Source: Gonapodya prolifera JEL478
Lineage: Eukaryota; Monoblepharomycota; Monoblepharidomycetes; Monoblepharidales; Gonapodyaceae
Assembly (NCBI GenBank): GCA_001574975.1
Contig: KQ965824.1
Span: 72,568 to 136,567 of the forward strand
DNA length: 64,000 nucleotides
Direction: 5' to 3'
Shown here: positions 46,166-58,186 of the stretch, piece after piece
Position numbering within the stretch: position 1 is the first letter of the stretch
Layout: each line of letters starts with the position of its first letter
The notes under the pieces: model-generated
The model's database searches: none
Told to the model about the DNA's origin: nothing
Seen by the model: the letters and a program-made list of their open reading frames with translations, nothing else
Position numbers and translations under genes: made by a program

Positions 46166-48548
46166 TTAAGCCAGACCTCCAATGGGAGTACCTCGCCCAA
46201 TCTGCCCTCGCCCGACAGCCCACTCTGGGAACACACCGACCTCGCCCGTATCCACGTTCCGTCCCTTCAGCACACCCTCCGAAATCACCTCGTACACCTC
46301 CAGCCTGTCTCCCGGGGTAAGCCCAATCTCCTCCGTCATGGTATCGCTCGGCATGTATTCCTCAATGGCATACAAACGCCCGTCCGCCGGCGGGTGGAAC
46401 GTGACGTGGAAAACCGTGGCGGGGATGGGCTGTTTGGGAAGGGGGACTTTGATCCCGGTCTTTCCAGGCGCCGCGATTGGCGCGAGTGTAGGCGAGCGCG
46501 GACCGAGCCCGGAGTCGATGGACCCTTCGTACGAGTCGCTTGTGGAGGGGGATCGTGGGGGGATCCACCCAGGAATCGAGGGGGAATCGGCTCGGACGGG
46601 TTCCATGGCGTACGGGTTCTGCGCCAGCGGTGACCCGGCCCTGGGCTTGTATCCAAGCCCGCGCACCGTGAACGTCCCGTCGTTGCCCATCAACACGGGA
46701 CTCATTGATCGGCCGCCAGGCACGGGCGTAGTCTCTCTCGGTCCCGGCTTGCCGCCCAACAAGTTGGCCATCTCCATCTCACTCCCGCGCGGTCGCCACT
46801 CCTCCACGTCCATATCGGGCTCGGGAGACATCCCCTCAGGGATGGGGGTGGGGCTGCTAGCGTCGCGAATAGACGGGGCCGACACGATCGAGGCGGCGTC
46901 GGAGGAGAAAGGGTTTTCGGCGACGCGAGCGTCGTGGGTGAAGGATGTAGACGCGGACATGGTCTGCGACGGGCCGCGCGCGTGGCCCGATTTGCCCAGT
47001 TGGGCAGGGGGTGGGTTTTTGGACAGGGTCCCGAACTGGCTGGCGATCGGGGTCGCGATGGGGGCCGTGGTTGCGGCGACGGCGGCGGCGGGAGGTTCCT
47101 TGGTAGTGGAGCGCCGGCCGAACGGGTTGAGCGGACTCGGGGTCATGGGGGACCACGTTTTGGACCCTTTGCCCACGCTGGGCAATCGTCCCAGAAGACC
47201 CTGCGGCGGTGGGGAAGCGGCCTTTTGGGCCGGTGTGGGGCTGGTGGGTGACCGTGTACCCGCCGTGCGTTGGGAGTTTGACCGGAAGAGGCCAGGGGAA
47301 GAAGCGCGGGATTGTCGGGATGAGGAACGGAGAAACCCGAACCCAAAACCGCTGCCGAGGTCGAGGTCGGGGAGGTGCGGGATGGAGGTGATGGAGGTGG
47401 AGGTCGGGGGACGGCGAAGGAGCTAAGACGTGGGTGTGTAGCGAGTTGAGTGTGACGGGTTCTTCCAGCAAGTTCCGGATGGGGGCTATCGCAGCGACAC
47501 TCACCTCTTTGGTCGTCTCCTTCCCTTCGGGATCCTTGTTCTTCTTCCGCCCCGTGCACCACCAGCAGCAGCACACCAGAATCAACACAAGCACTCCACC
47601 CACACCTCCAATCACTGCGTAGAAGATGGTACGCGGGAGACCAATGATCTTGTCGTCATTCGCCGGGGGGGCGGATCCGTTTGCGGACGATGAGACGGGG
47701 GATTCGGTGACGGTGGTGGAGGGTGAGGAGGGAGCAGGAGTCGCACCCGTGGGGGCGCCAGTGGCAGTGGGAGATGCACCGCCGACGGCGGGGGCTGCGG
47801 CTGTGGAGAGCGAGGAGAGGGCGGAGGAGAGGGCGGCCTGTTCATGTTCGTGGTCGTGGGGGGAGAGGTTTAACAGGCGGTTCCGGGAAAAAAGACGGGA
47901 ATGGAGCACTCACACCCTGGCAGTAGTCCCACGCTCTTCCGGTGACGGGGTCTCTGAACGGTGGGCTGCATGATGTGTCCTGTACCCAGCACCACTGCAT
48001 CGTGAACGGGGAGGGATGGTCGAGATGCCAGGGTCGCAGGATACAAAGAGAGGGTTAGAGCGATTCAGCGAGACGGATCACAACACAGACGAAAGCGGTA
48101 ATCGGTAGACGCAGGAATAAGTCCCAGAGGCCGAGCACGGTGAACGGGTGTCGGTTTGAACGTGCGCCTCCCCATCCATCGATCCGCGGAAACTGCTTCG
48201 CCAACGTGGCTCTTTGGCGAATAGAGGGCCTGCACAAGCGATTCCACGACCCATGAGACGTAAATCGGTCGAGTGTACTCGAGTATGGTCTTCTTTCATT
48301 TTCGGTGACCTTGACGCCTTTGCCTCCGATGGCAAGACCCCCGCCGCGATTTCGGTACGCACCGCAACCGTCCCGCCGACCGCCGACACATAGCATGTCG
48401 ACGTGCACGCACAGCCTCCGCTCGTTGTGCTGTTCTGTGCCCGAGCCCCGCTGCCCAGGGCCAACAACGAAGCCACGGCCAAGGCGACACGCAGACTCAA
48501 CCCGACTGCGCCACTCCGTCTGCCGCGCGGTGCTGGTATTCTGGCCAT
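46166..48548 (-). CDS. single-pass membrane protein with short cysteine ectodomain and SH3 tail (2)
   Basis: Exon 1 (48548-48363) encodes a signal peptide and CACTSTCYVSAVGGTVA before a GTGCGT donor, exactly where the gene at 34255-36002 has its first intron. Exon 2 (from 47994) encodes WCWVQDTSC...GRAWDYCQ, a WC.V..C...WDYC pattern reminiscent of fibronectin-II-like domains. A third exon carries a Thr/Ser/Pro stalk, a membrane helix (FYAVIGGVGGVLVLILVCCC) and GRKKNKD, ending at a GTGAGT donor near 47502. The last exon (from about 47425) has a long Pro/Ser-rich linker and an SH3 domain (EEYMPSDTMTEEIGLTPGDR; GRNVDTGEVGVFPEWAV), with stop at 46166. Exon borders in the middle are approximate. 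Probably a surface sensor with an intracellular SH3. Confidence 0.78.
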
Positions 48549-48829
48549 CGTCCTGCTGCGGGACTGCGCGCGTGGAGAGTGGGAAGTGGACGGGGAATTC
48601 CTGGGTGGAGGCGCCACACCCTGCTTGGAAGCGGCATACAAAAAATATTGCATCCCTCGATCCCAAGAATCAAAATATTCCGACTTTCCCAATCCATCTT
48701 TTTCTGAGGGCGTGATACTGTCCTCTATTTTCTCCATGTCTCTGTGACCATCGTGCAACTGCCTCGGGGTAGCTTCGATCCTGGCCGCGGAACGCAACCT
48801 CAACACCGAACTCCTGTTCCCGTTTTCAC

Positions 48830-49177
48830 TATGGCGAGTGCTTTGCACTGCAAATGGCAAATGGCGGCGGCTCACGGTTACTTTGGAGCCGTGCAATGTT
48901 TACTGCAAGCAGGGGCGACAATCGTGACTGCTTTTACAAGAAACACACTCTTAGCAGCATGCCTAAATAGGACATCGAAAAGTACTCAAAACCTTTCTGA
49001 ACCGGTGGGGGTGGATTTGCGTGGGTTCCATCAACGCCTTTGTACGGTACGCCATCAGGAATGGCGAGCCTGGTGACGCCACGACATTTTCCAGTTGCTC
49101 GAGTGCCACTGCACAAAATAGGCACTTGGGCGCAGTAAAGTTTCTTCTCGAACTGGTACGAAATGCCACAGTCTAGT
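48830..49177 (+). pseudogene. ankyrin-repeat remnant
   Basis: Encodes QMAAAHGYFGAVQCLLQAGA and, farther on in another frame, RHLGAVKFLLELVRNATV, two ankyrin repeat cores separated by unrelated or frame-shifted sequence. No start, F-box or continuous frame. Confidence 0.55.
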
Positions 49178-49563
49178 TTATTATTGCAGACGCCGAACTT
49201 GCTCAGTTAAGAAACTCTACGTTCTACCAAATCTCAGCGTTGCACGTAGTTAGGTGATATTTGATTCACGAAAGGGTATTAGAGCTCATTTTATGGCGCT
49301 GTGCTTGCTAGTATTCTTTTTGGAAGCAAGAACTTCCATCTGTTTAAATTGTAGCCGGTCCCCACCCGTCAATATGATTATGTCCGAGAACAAAGACAAA
49401 AGAAAAAAGGATAAACTAGTAGCTTATCAAACTAATGTTTAGAGGGTCTTCCAATTTGATTGGATGTACAGCAGAATTTCAACACCATCGACTGCGGTCG
49501 CATCCATTCAAGTCTTTCTCCGAAGTCAACGTCTTCTTCGGGCGCGCTGCGCATCACCGTCTG
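49178..49563. other. spacer between ankyrin remnants
   Basis: AT-rich, no gene recognised. Confidence 0.45.
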
Positions 49564-50708
49564 ATGGCGACTGAACCAAGCTCTGTGCTGCGCCGGCTTC
49601 GTCTCCTCGACCTGCCCTCCGAGGTCGTTGCGCGCATCGGAACGTTTGCCACATGCCACCGCTGGCTTTCCCCACCGGCGCTCTGAATCGGCACTTGAAG
49701 AGCGTATTCGCTCACCCCGTCAACATTGCCGCTCGTGCCGTTGCGCACTACCCATCACCCGAACGTGCCCTGGTGAAGAAATCGTCGAAAGGCGATGTGG
49801 AAGTCGTTCGTGTCCTTGCTACCAAAGCGGACGTGAATGCGGTCGTTATGATAGTGGACTCGAAAGACTTTGCGCTTGCGGAAGCGGCGCAGTAGGGCCA
49901 CCTTGAAACCGCGCGGTGTTTGCTAGATGCAAACGTGAAAGCGGGAGCATCCATCGTACTAGCCTGCAAGAGCGGCAATATGTCCATCATAAATCTCCTG
50001 GAAGAACGGGGAGCACGCTTGCACAAGTTTGGCGTCATGTGCCTCAGTTTCGCATGTCGAGAAGGGCACGTTGACGTTGTGCAAAATCTGCTCGAACGCG
50101 GCGTAAAAGCCCAAAAGACTGACTGACCACTTATCCATTCCTTTCATCGCCGGACGCCTTGATATCGCGGACCTATTTCTCAAGCATGGCGCTGTTTTCA
50201 ATTTGTCTGGGGGAGGATCAGGACGTTTTCGTAGCGATCCCATTGGAATTGCTGCAGAGAATGGCCACTTGGACACAGTTAGATACCTCGTTGAACGCGG
50301 CACCGACCTTCCGTCCTTTGAAGGATGGCCACTAATCAGAGCGGTCATGTTCGGACACATCCACATCGTGCGCTATCTCCTGGAGCGGGCGTTGATGTGC
50401 TCGCACAAAATGACAATGCTATGTTTGAGGCTGTAATGAGAGGGCATGAGGAAATAGCGAGGCTTTTGCTTGCGAGAGGAGCAAAGGCAGGAATTGTGCG
50501 GCCACTTTTTGAGCGAATGGGTGACAGAGCGCGTTGGCGCTTTTGGACAAGAGACTCTGGAACAATCCGTGTGAGGGTTGTACTGAGAACGGAACTAGTA
50601 GTGGAGGCTGAAGAGGTGTGGAATGTGGATTGTCAGCGAAATGGCGGACTCATCGTGGCTGATTGCTGTAATTCAATTGGTGCCTGCGACGAGGATGGTG
50701 TGCTATAA
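49564..50708 (+). pseudogene. F-box plus ankyrin-repeat gene, decayed
   Basis: Starts with an F-box-like helix (RLRLLDLPSEVVARIGTFA) and, after a frame change, gives at least six ankyrin repeats: SKGDVEVVRVLATKADVNAV, GHLETARCLLDANVKAG, SGNMSIINLLEERGARLHKF, EGHVDVVQNLLERGVKA, NGHLDTVRYLVERGTDL and HEEIARLLLARGAKAG. A TAG (49893-49895) replaces a codon at AEAAQ-GHLE, and two further frame changes occur (near 50125 and near 50400). F-box-ankyrin proteins would link targets to ubiquitin ligases; this copy cannot make a full protein. Confidence 0.7.
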
Positions 50709-50883
50709 TTGCTCACGAGTGGAGAGGTCTTTAACTTTATTTACTGAACTCCATTCATTCGTTCGAATTGAAAGTAATCTGAGATGCTTTTACTGACGAC
50801 ATTTATGGTGTTGGGAACATCCGGTACAACTTCCGGCAGAACTTTTGTTCAGCACTGTGGGTCCAAAGACTTCACTGCCCCCC

Positions 50884-53521
50884 ATGTCGCTGTTCAGCGG
50901 CCTCTTCGCGACTATCCTGTGTCCGCGCGGGCCCACGTGCACTTACACCGGATGCCCTTACTCCCACGCCCACGCGAAGGAGCACGCGGGTGGAGCGGCC
51001 AAGGATGTAGTAGCGGTCGAGCCGCCGAAACCGGCGAGTCCCGTGAAGGAGGCGCAGCCATTCCTCGCGGAGACTGGCGACGCTCCCGAATCGTGGCACG
51101 CGACGAAGAACGAGTCTCCCAAAGGCTCCAATCAGGGCAAGAAGCGGAGTCCGAACGAGATGGACTCCGCACCACAATCCGCTGCGAGCGAGCCTGCGAC
51201 CAAGAAAAAAAAGAAAACGCCGACGGAAAAACACGAAAAGAGCTCGGCGAGTGATTCTGGAAGTGCAGGTCCGAAGAAGGTGAGTTCATTCACCGTTTTG
51301 TTATCGAATCCTCTTCTCGTATTCATTCTTGAAACCGTTCCCCCAGACTCCCGCCTCGCAGGCCAATGGAAAGTCCCAAAAGACAAAGACTCCAAAGGTG
51401 AGGGCCTCTTGTCAGTCACCACCCTGTATCTTTACGCCAATCTCGTTCCACTTTATTTTCGTAGCCAAAGTCAAATCCAATCCCACCGCAATACCTCGTC
51501 ACGCCGACAATCCCCGCAGTCGCATTGCTCAAGCTCGCTTGCAAAGTTCCTCGCGAGACGAGGCAGAGGACGCTCACGAAGTTCTGGCAGGGTTGGTGTC
51601 AAGAACTTTGAACGAAGGTGCTCCATCCATCCTGTTGTCCCTTACTGAAATGGTTTCTCTCCCGCCTCAGAGTTCCACCGAATATACCTCGACAACGTCC
51701 TTCCACACATGCCTAATCTCGCACACGAGCATGCCCTCAAGTAAGCTTTCTACACCATAATTGTACCTACTTCGTTTTCGACCTCATGCCCCTCCTGTAC
51801 TCCCACACAGACAAGAACACCCCCTCTCACTCCTTTACTCCACCATCGCCTCCGCGTACACGGCCTCTGCAACATCAATCCTCGCCCAACTCCGCCGCCG
51901 ACCAATTTCTACAGGCTTGGACGATGTTGGGCTCGCAGGGGAATATGTGGAGCGTTTGGCGAAGGAGACTGCAGAGGGGAGTGCGAAGATGAAGGGTGAT
52001 GCGGGAAAGGAACCGGCCTCGAGAAATGGAGGAGCGGCAACGTCGGGAAAAGAACTCGGCCCAGACGGCCTCCCCTTGACCCTCGTTCCCCCACCCGCAC
52101 CTGCCCCAAAACCACCACCCCGTATCTCTCTATCGTCGCTCGAACCATTCCTCCTCCCGCATGAGAAGTACGCGGAGTACGGGTACCCGCCTCCCCCGGC
52201 GGTCTTGGAGCAGTGGAGGGAGAAACGGAGAGAAGGTGGTGAAGGTGCTTCGGCGGGGGGCGGTACGGGAGCCGCGGAGGATGACAGCAGTGCTATTACG
52301 GGGCCGCTTCGAAAGAAAGCGAAAAAGGAGACCAAGAGGCGGACATGTGAACGGTGCTCCAAGAAGTTCGTCGCGGCTGACGGGGTGTTTGTATTCCACC
52401 CGGAACCGACAAGCACCGCGCATTCCGATCCTGCTCAGGTGACCAAGCACAAGACCCCAGCAGCTTCTACACCTTCAGACGAAGAGCTGGACTCGGACAA
52501 TTCCCAACCCGTTTGCACATACCACCCCACCCGCGCCACCTTCCAAACCGGCCCCGCGATCGACCCCACGCGCGTGTTTCGGTGCTGTAGCCGCCCGCTG
52601 ACGGATCCCGGATGTTGCGTGGGGGTGGAGCATGTGTGGAAGGAGGAGTCGTGGGAGGGTATGGAGGAAACGGAGCAAGAGATGGTGGGGGGTGGGAACG
52701 GGGTGCCGTTTGCGAGCTGGCCGGGGCTTGCAGGTGGAAGTGGAGGGAATGGATGGGCTGAGGCCGGAAGAGAGGATGGAGCAGGGGAGAAGGAGAAGGG
52801 CGCAATGTACCCGGTTCTGGCACTGGACTGCGAGATGGTGTATACGACGTTGGGAATGGAGTGCGGACGGGTGGTGGTTTTGGCGCCGGAGATTGTACCC
52901 GACTCCGTTGCTGACGGGAGTGATACCGGAGGAACTGATGGCGGATCGCCGGCAGCAGTCAAGCCACCGACCCCGGCAACTGCTCCTGCTCCATCACCCG
53001 GAATGCGCATCGTGCTCGACACGTTCGTACTCCCGCGCGAGCGCCTCATCGACGCCAACACGCAATACTCCGGCCTGAAATGGTCGACGTTCCTCCCGGC
53101 CCACCCCTCACTTGCCGCGGCTCGGGACGCACTGTTCGCTCTCATGGACGAGACGACGGTATTAGTGGGGCACGGCCTGGACAATGATTTGCGAGCCTTG
53201 CGGGTAGTGCACGGGAGGTGTGTGGATACCGCGCATGTCTTTCCGAATCGGAGGGGGATGCCTGTGCGGAACGGGTTGAGGTTTTTGGCGCAGAGGTTGT
53301 TGGGGAGGGAGATTCAGGGGGGTGCGAGGGTGTTTAGGGGCACGTCTGCTGCTCAAGGCAGTACTGTGCCAAAGGGTGCCGCGAATGAGAAGGAGAAAGA
53401 GGCAGGGAAGAGTGGGGAACCTGAGCTGGGGCATGATCCACGGGAAGATGCAGAGGCTGCGTGGGAGCTGGTGGTGTGGCGGGCGGAGCAGAAGGATCAG
53501 AAGAGGCGGTGGGTGGTGTGA
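50884..53521 (+). CDS. REXO1-type RNA 3'-5' exonuclease (DEDDh)
   Basis: Five exons (50884-51279, 51347-51397, 51465-51591, 51671-51740, 51811-53521) with matching phases encode 784 residues. The N-terminal CCCH-type finger is CPRGPTCTYTGCPYSH, followed by a Lys-rich region, then the family's VPRETRQRTLTKFWQEF and EHPLSLLYSTIASAYTAS. A CERCSKKF...CTYH zinc-binding region comes next, then the exonuclease domain: ALDCEMVYT (Asp, Glu), VLVGHGLDNDLRALR (Asp), and GHDPREDAEAAWELV (His, Asp). Rex1/REXO1 enzymes trim 3' ends of 5S rRNA, tRNA and other small RNAs in the nucleus. An upstream in-frame Met at 50845 is possible, but 50884 matches the family start before the CCCH finger. Intact. Confidence 0.93.
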
Positions 53522-53749
53522 CTTCAGCGGTGGTCAGTCTCTACGGTGTGCGCTTCTGGAAATCAGGCATTATATACGTGACGAGTACGACCAAAACACT
53601 AGATGTCTCATCCATACCGAACTTTATTCCGAAATACAACGATATCGCTTTTCACCTCACCTGGGGGGGAAAATTGGGTAGGGGTTTCAGTGTCACAGCT
53701 GGTTTCACGTGGAATTACGTAGTGTCTCCTACATCCCAACCCCAACGAA

Positions 53750-55835
53750 ATGCTTGGCACTGCCCCAGAACCGTGTCTTCTTGGCGAAGCGACCGCGAAA
53801 ATCGCCCGGAATAACTCTGTAGAGCGTGTTCATGGTAGGGATACCGTGACAATGCCGCTCAATCGGTGTGCTTACCCTGACTTAGACCTCGAACTTTTGT
53901 GGAGTCGCGGCGGAGAAGTACAGTTGGCCACGATTCCAGAGACGTGGGAGGTTGATATCAAAGATGTGGAATGTTCGTGGGATGACAGCTGTCTCATTGG
54001 AAGGGATGGATTTACAACGGTGTATCGCGGTGAATGGCGGAAATTTCCAGTTGCCCTGAAAGTGGTTGAAGCCAAACCTGGGCGTTATAACGTCTTGGTG
54101 AGTTTGTCAAGTGTTTTGCTGCGTTTTGAAACTATTTTCAATAATGGTGTCACACAGGAATTTGAAAAAGAAGCACGTGTGTGGTACGCTGCAGCATCTC
54201 CACATGTCCTCCCGTTTTATGGCGTTTCTTGCAAAGGAGGGAAGATTGTATTTGTTTCTCCTTATGTGGAGAATGGAAATGCTGCGACGTACTTGGAAAA
54301 AGTGAAGTCGGCTGGGGCTCCTGTTTTCGAAATGGAAAAGGAAACATTGTGGATTGTAAGTTCTTCTCTATTTGATTATTGTCTGGCAAAGAACCAATTC
54401 GGTTTTCATTGCTCCCCAAGCTTTTTGATATTGCGCGAGGCCTAGAATACATTCATGAAAACAATATCCTCCATATGGACGTGAAACCGGGGAAGGCTCT
54501 GGTCGACAAACTACAACGGGCAATGGTCGTAGACTTTGGCACTTGTTGTATACGTGAATTGGACATGAAAAATGCCAACAATGGGTCGCTGCTTTACACG
54601 CCTCCTGAACTTTTGCAAGGAATGGCTCCCTCAACCAAAGCCGATGTGTATGCGTTTGGAACTACGATGTATGAAGTGAGTAAACTGACTCGGTACTGTA
54701 CAATAATTTTGGTCATTCATTTGCGTTCCTGGTCCTAAATAGCTCTGGCTGAGGCACCCCCATACTCTACAAAAGATGATGATAACCTTGATGATTTCAT
54801 TGAGGAAAATATTCAGTTCAAGCGTCCAGAATTGGTACACTCTGCCTCCAGAATGCCAGTGGAAATCGACCGTTTGATGAATCAATGCTGGGATGCAGAC
54901 CCACAAAAGCGCCCTGATTTTGTTAAAATTGTGGAGATTTTCACCAAACACATTCAGTGAGTGCGCAATTTATATTTCTGATAACACCACTTTTAATTTT
55001 TTTTCAACCAAGACCTGAAGAACATCGTCCAATACCACCAAACATCAAAGATTTGCTTCCTAGCATTCGAAATGACGCTTTGGAGCTTGTTCTTCTTGCA
55101 AGACAATATCGCGATGGCAATGATGAAATTCCCACAAGACATCACAACTTCATTTCAGATTTACTTGAGAGCTGCAAAGTGTGATCATCCAGAAGCATTT
55201 TTCGAAATTGGGCAAAATGTTACCATCTAGGATTGGGAGGGGTTTCAAAGGATTTTGCAGAATCTGTATCATGGTGGACCAAGGCAGCTGGGCAAGGGGA
55301 TGCCCACGGACAGTACAATCTTGGACTTTGCTACGATAACGGAACAGGGGTGGAGAAGGACCATAAGATTGCTGTATTTTGGTGGACCAGCTCTGCGGAA
55401 CAAGGACTTGTTAGCGCACAGTTCAATCTTGGACTTTGCAACGATAATGGAGAAGGGGTTGAGATGGGCACAAAAATGGCCGTATTTTGGTGGACCAAGG
55501 CCGCGGAGCAAGGGGATGCCCACGCACAGCTTTTTCTTGCAGATTGCCACTAAAATGGAGAAAAGGTAGAGAAGGACACTAAAATGGCAGTGTTTTGGTG
55601 GACAAAGGCTGCGGAGCAAGGAATTGCCGAAGCACAGTTCAATCTTGGAATTTTCTACGACACTGGAGAAGGAGTGGAGAAGGACTCTAAAATGCCATTG
55701 TTTTGGTTGAGAAAGGCTGCGGTGCAAGGGGATGTCGATGCACAATTTCAGCTACAACCACTTCACAAGAATTCAAAGCTCATGAGAAGGAATTTGGGGA
55801 ATTGCGCTGTGTTATCTCATGATAGTTTCAAGTGA
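53750..55835 (+). pseudogene. TKL-type protein kinase with Sel1 repeats, decaying
   Basis: Exons 53750-54097, 54158-54355 and 54421-54675 are in phase and encode a Gly-rich loop (IGRDGFTTVYRG), the VALK lysine, HMDVKPGKALV in place of HRDxKPxN, VDFG and TPPEL. After the next intron the frame needs one extra base to read LAEAPPYSTKDDD ... QCWDADPQKRPDF. Two further single-base shifts (near 55135 and 55215) lead to four Sel1-like repeats (AVFWWTKAAEQGDAHAQ). A TAA interrupts the third. The catalytic-loop Asn is replaced by Lys, so activity was doubtful even before decay. Kinase-Sel1 fusions are typical expanded families in early-diverging fungi. Confidence 0.7.
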
Positions 55836-56299
55836 AACTCCTACGATTACATTGAAATTTCGGACAATCCAAATAACCACCGACCATAACCTCCTCATTT
55901 TGTTTGAACTCATCACAATAATTGGATGCATTTCTTGATGATGAAAGTAAACAATCTTTTTGAGAATGAAGTACCGTTTTCGGAAAAGTACAGACGGTGA
56001 TGGTAAAACAATTAATGAATTTTATTACATATTTACGAGAATAAAATCGCCTGGCACTTTAGTCATTTAGAAAGACGTCGTTTTTTAAATCTAACTGACA
56101 CACCTTAGCCCAGTGCGTTCGGTTGCGAAGTAGACGACAGACAACTTTGTATTATCACTTACATAAACATGAAGAGCTATCAAGGATATCAATTGCATAA
56201 ATAATCTGAAAGCGAAACGAATGCAAGACATCAAGGAGCGTGCACGTCCGCAGCAATCCGCTGCTTCCAACCGGATCACGACGGATCGCCCCTGCCACC
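55836..56299. other. intergenic, nothing recognised
   Basis: AT-rich spacer between two decayed genes. Confidence 0.5.
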
Positions 56300-57434
56300 A
56301 TGAACTTCGGCTTTCCCACCCACACGACCGTACGGATCAGCGGAACGGACACAGGGGTCGAGTTGGCTCTGAAATTGAAAGAAACGGGCTGCCCTCGAAG
56401 AAACCGTCATCATCGTGCGGATTCATCACGGATTGACTCAGTGGTTTTGCATGGGGGCGTGTGTAGCCGAAATCGAACGGCTCAAGGCGTTTGCTGAAGG
56501 GGAATCCACTCAATCGCGTCCACCCTTACTTGTCATCCCAGCCAACCTCGCCACGCGGACGCTCGTCAGTGCAGCATGCCCCTTTATCCTCACCTCTCTC
56601 GTGAACAATTACCCGGCGGGATGGAAGTTCATCGAGACGTTCGGTAGTGGTTCAATCTTCCCTGGCAAAGTGATGGTTGACGTCGAAAAAGCACGATGCT
56701 CTGCAGGACCTCTTCGCCGCCTCCTTGAGTCCAATCACGATGCAGCCATCTGGCTCGGCAAAGAGGCCGCCTCGTCCTCGTGGCTGTACGAGTTCGTCCT
56801 TTTCCTCCACCACCTCCATACCCTCAACGCGGAGTCAGAGGATCTTGTCATTGTTGCGGACATGCTGTCGGTAATACTACTCTTATATGAAATGGATGGA
56901 CCCAAACACAAGAAGGCATTCCTCGCAAAGGTCACGGAAGGAAACATTTCTCCTCCACCCCAAGCAAGACCGCCCTCAGTACGAAATACCCCAAAACGCC
57001 ATGAAATCTCGTCGCGGCCCCACCGCCGAGTGGCGAGCTGTACTTGGATTGTGTTCTGCACATGCCTCTGGGAAAGAGATACGTGCAATCCCCAATGACA
57101 TTCGGCCCAGTTTCCTTCCAAGCGTCTGTGCCAACTTCACATGTGCCACTCCTTGGTTCCCCCAGAGTCGTCAGAACCTACCCCTACCATCGATCCTTTT
57201 CAAAATCTTTCCCTCTGTTTTCGCTGCCGGTGCGTCCGATACTGCAGTGCTGAGTGCCAACGAGCGGACTAGGCATTCCACAAGCACTTATGCGGCGTAA
57301 CAGCGATTGACAAACCTAAGCGGGTGTTCAAACCTGACACCAAGTTTGTTGCTTGCATTGGTGGAATGGTGGATCCGGACGAAAAATGCATGGGCGATCA
57401 GTACACGGAGATATGGCAGCAGCAAAATGAGTGA
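56300..57434 (+). pseudogene. decayed MYND zinc-finger protein 2
   Basis: Starts MNFGFPTHTTVRISGTDTGV. After a one-base frame change near 56395 it continues as EETVIIVRIHHGLTQWFCMG to about 56990 (GKEAASSSWLYEFVLFLHHL). After further frame changes it ends in a MYND finger, CFRCRCVRYCSAECQRAD followed by TAG where the motif has Trp (57267-57269), then FHKHLC and about 45 more codons to TGA 57432-57434. TGG to TAG is a single-base change. As with the MYND gene at 32392-33724, the finger sits at the extreme C-terminus; the upstream parts show no clear similarity to that gene. Confidence 0.65.
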
Positions 57435-58186
57435 GAGTGGGACTGATGGGCTCCGTCTCCTCCGTCGCCGAAAGTACTTATGAAACAAGGTTTGTGCAAG
57501 AATCGTTTCGACACATCCACAAGTTCCCTCATGAGGGTGCGCCATGATGAGCACGGAACTCGTTAATCGGGGTCTTCAAAAGAAGGCCCCGTTACGTGAG
57601 TGATCAGGGGCGCGCCAGAGATGAGGTACAGAATGAGGTCGCGGTTGGCATATCAAATGGTAGAAGCAAATTGAAAGAAGGTGACCAATGACGTGTATAG
57701 TAAGAGTAAGTCGCTTTGAATGTGTAGATGGCATTATGAGTGTAACAAGTGAGCGATGTTCTTGAGGAAATTCGCTGTGGATTTCCACCCATTTGATCGA
57801 ACGCACTCTATTCTGGAATAAACGCACACACACACAATAGAAAAGGAAATATCATCCAATTCTAAATCTAATCTAAATCCAAAGACCCCACCCAATGATG
57901 AAAAAAAAAAGGGCAGCAAAGACCTTACAACCAACAGTGTCCAACATCATTGTGCATACGTGCGGTGAGATACAAGGATTGGGAGTGATTCAACAGCGTG
58001 CAAATGCACAGATCTTCTGTTTGGCGAGGGAAACAGCCTTGTCTTGTTTCGAACTCCAGTCAATTTCCAGTCACGGCCTATTCTGCCAGCTCTCCCTCGC
58101 CCCAAGACACCTCCCAGCTCCGTTTCCCTCCTCTCACTGACCCTGGGCGAGCCATCTCTCCTGCGTTCCCGCCAACCCCATTATCC
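57435..58186. other. intergenic, nothing recognised
   Basis: AT-rich; a short CA repeat lies near 57824-57836 and a poly-A run near 57900. No gene seen. Confidence 0.5.

Noticed and set aside
46182-47426. 414-codon open frame on the plus strand
   Set aside because: It is the antisense shadow of the Pro/Ser-rich and SH3 exon of the minus-strand gene; the minus strand has the SH3 domain and sensible splice sites.
10112-57434. reassigned stop codons or selenocysteine as explanation for in-frame stops
   Set aside because: All three stops occur at different residues and always together with frame changes in the same copies, while intact genes end normally at TAA, TAG and TGA.
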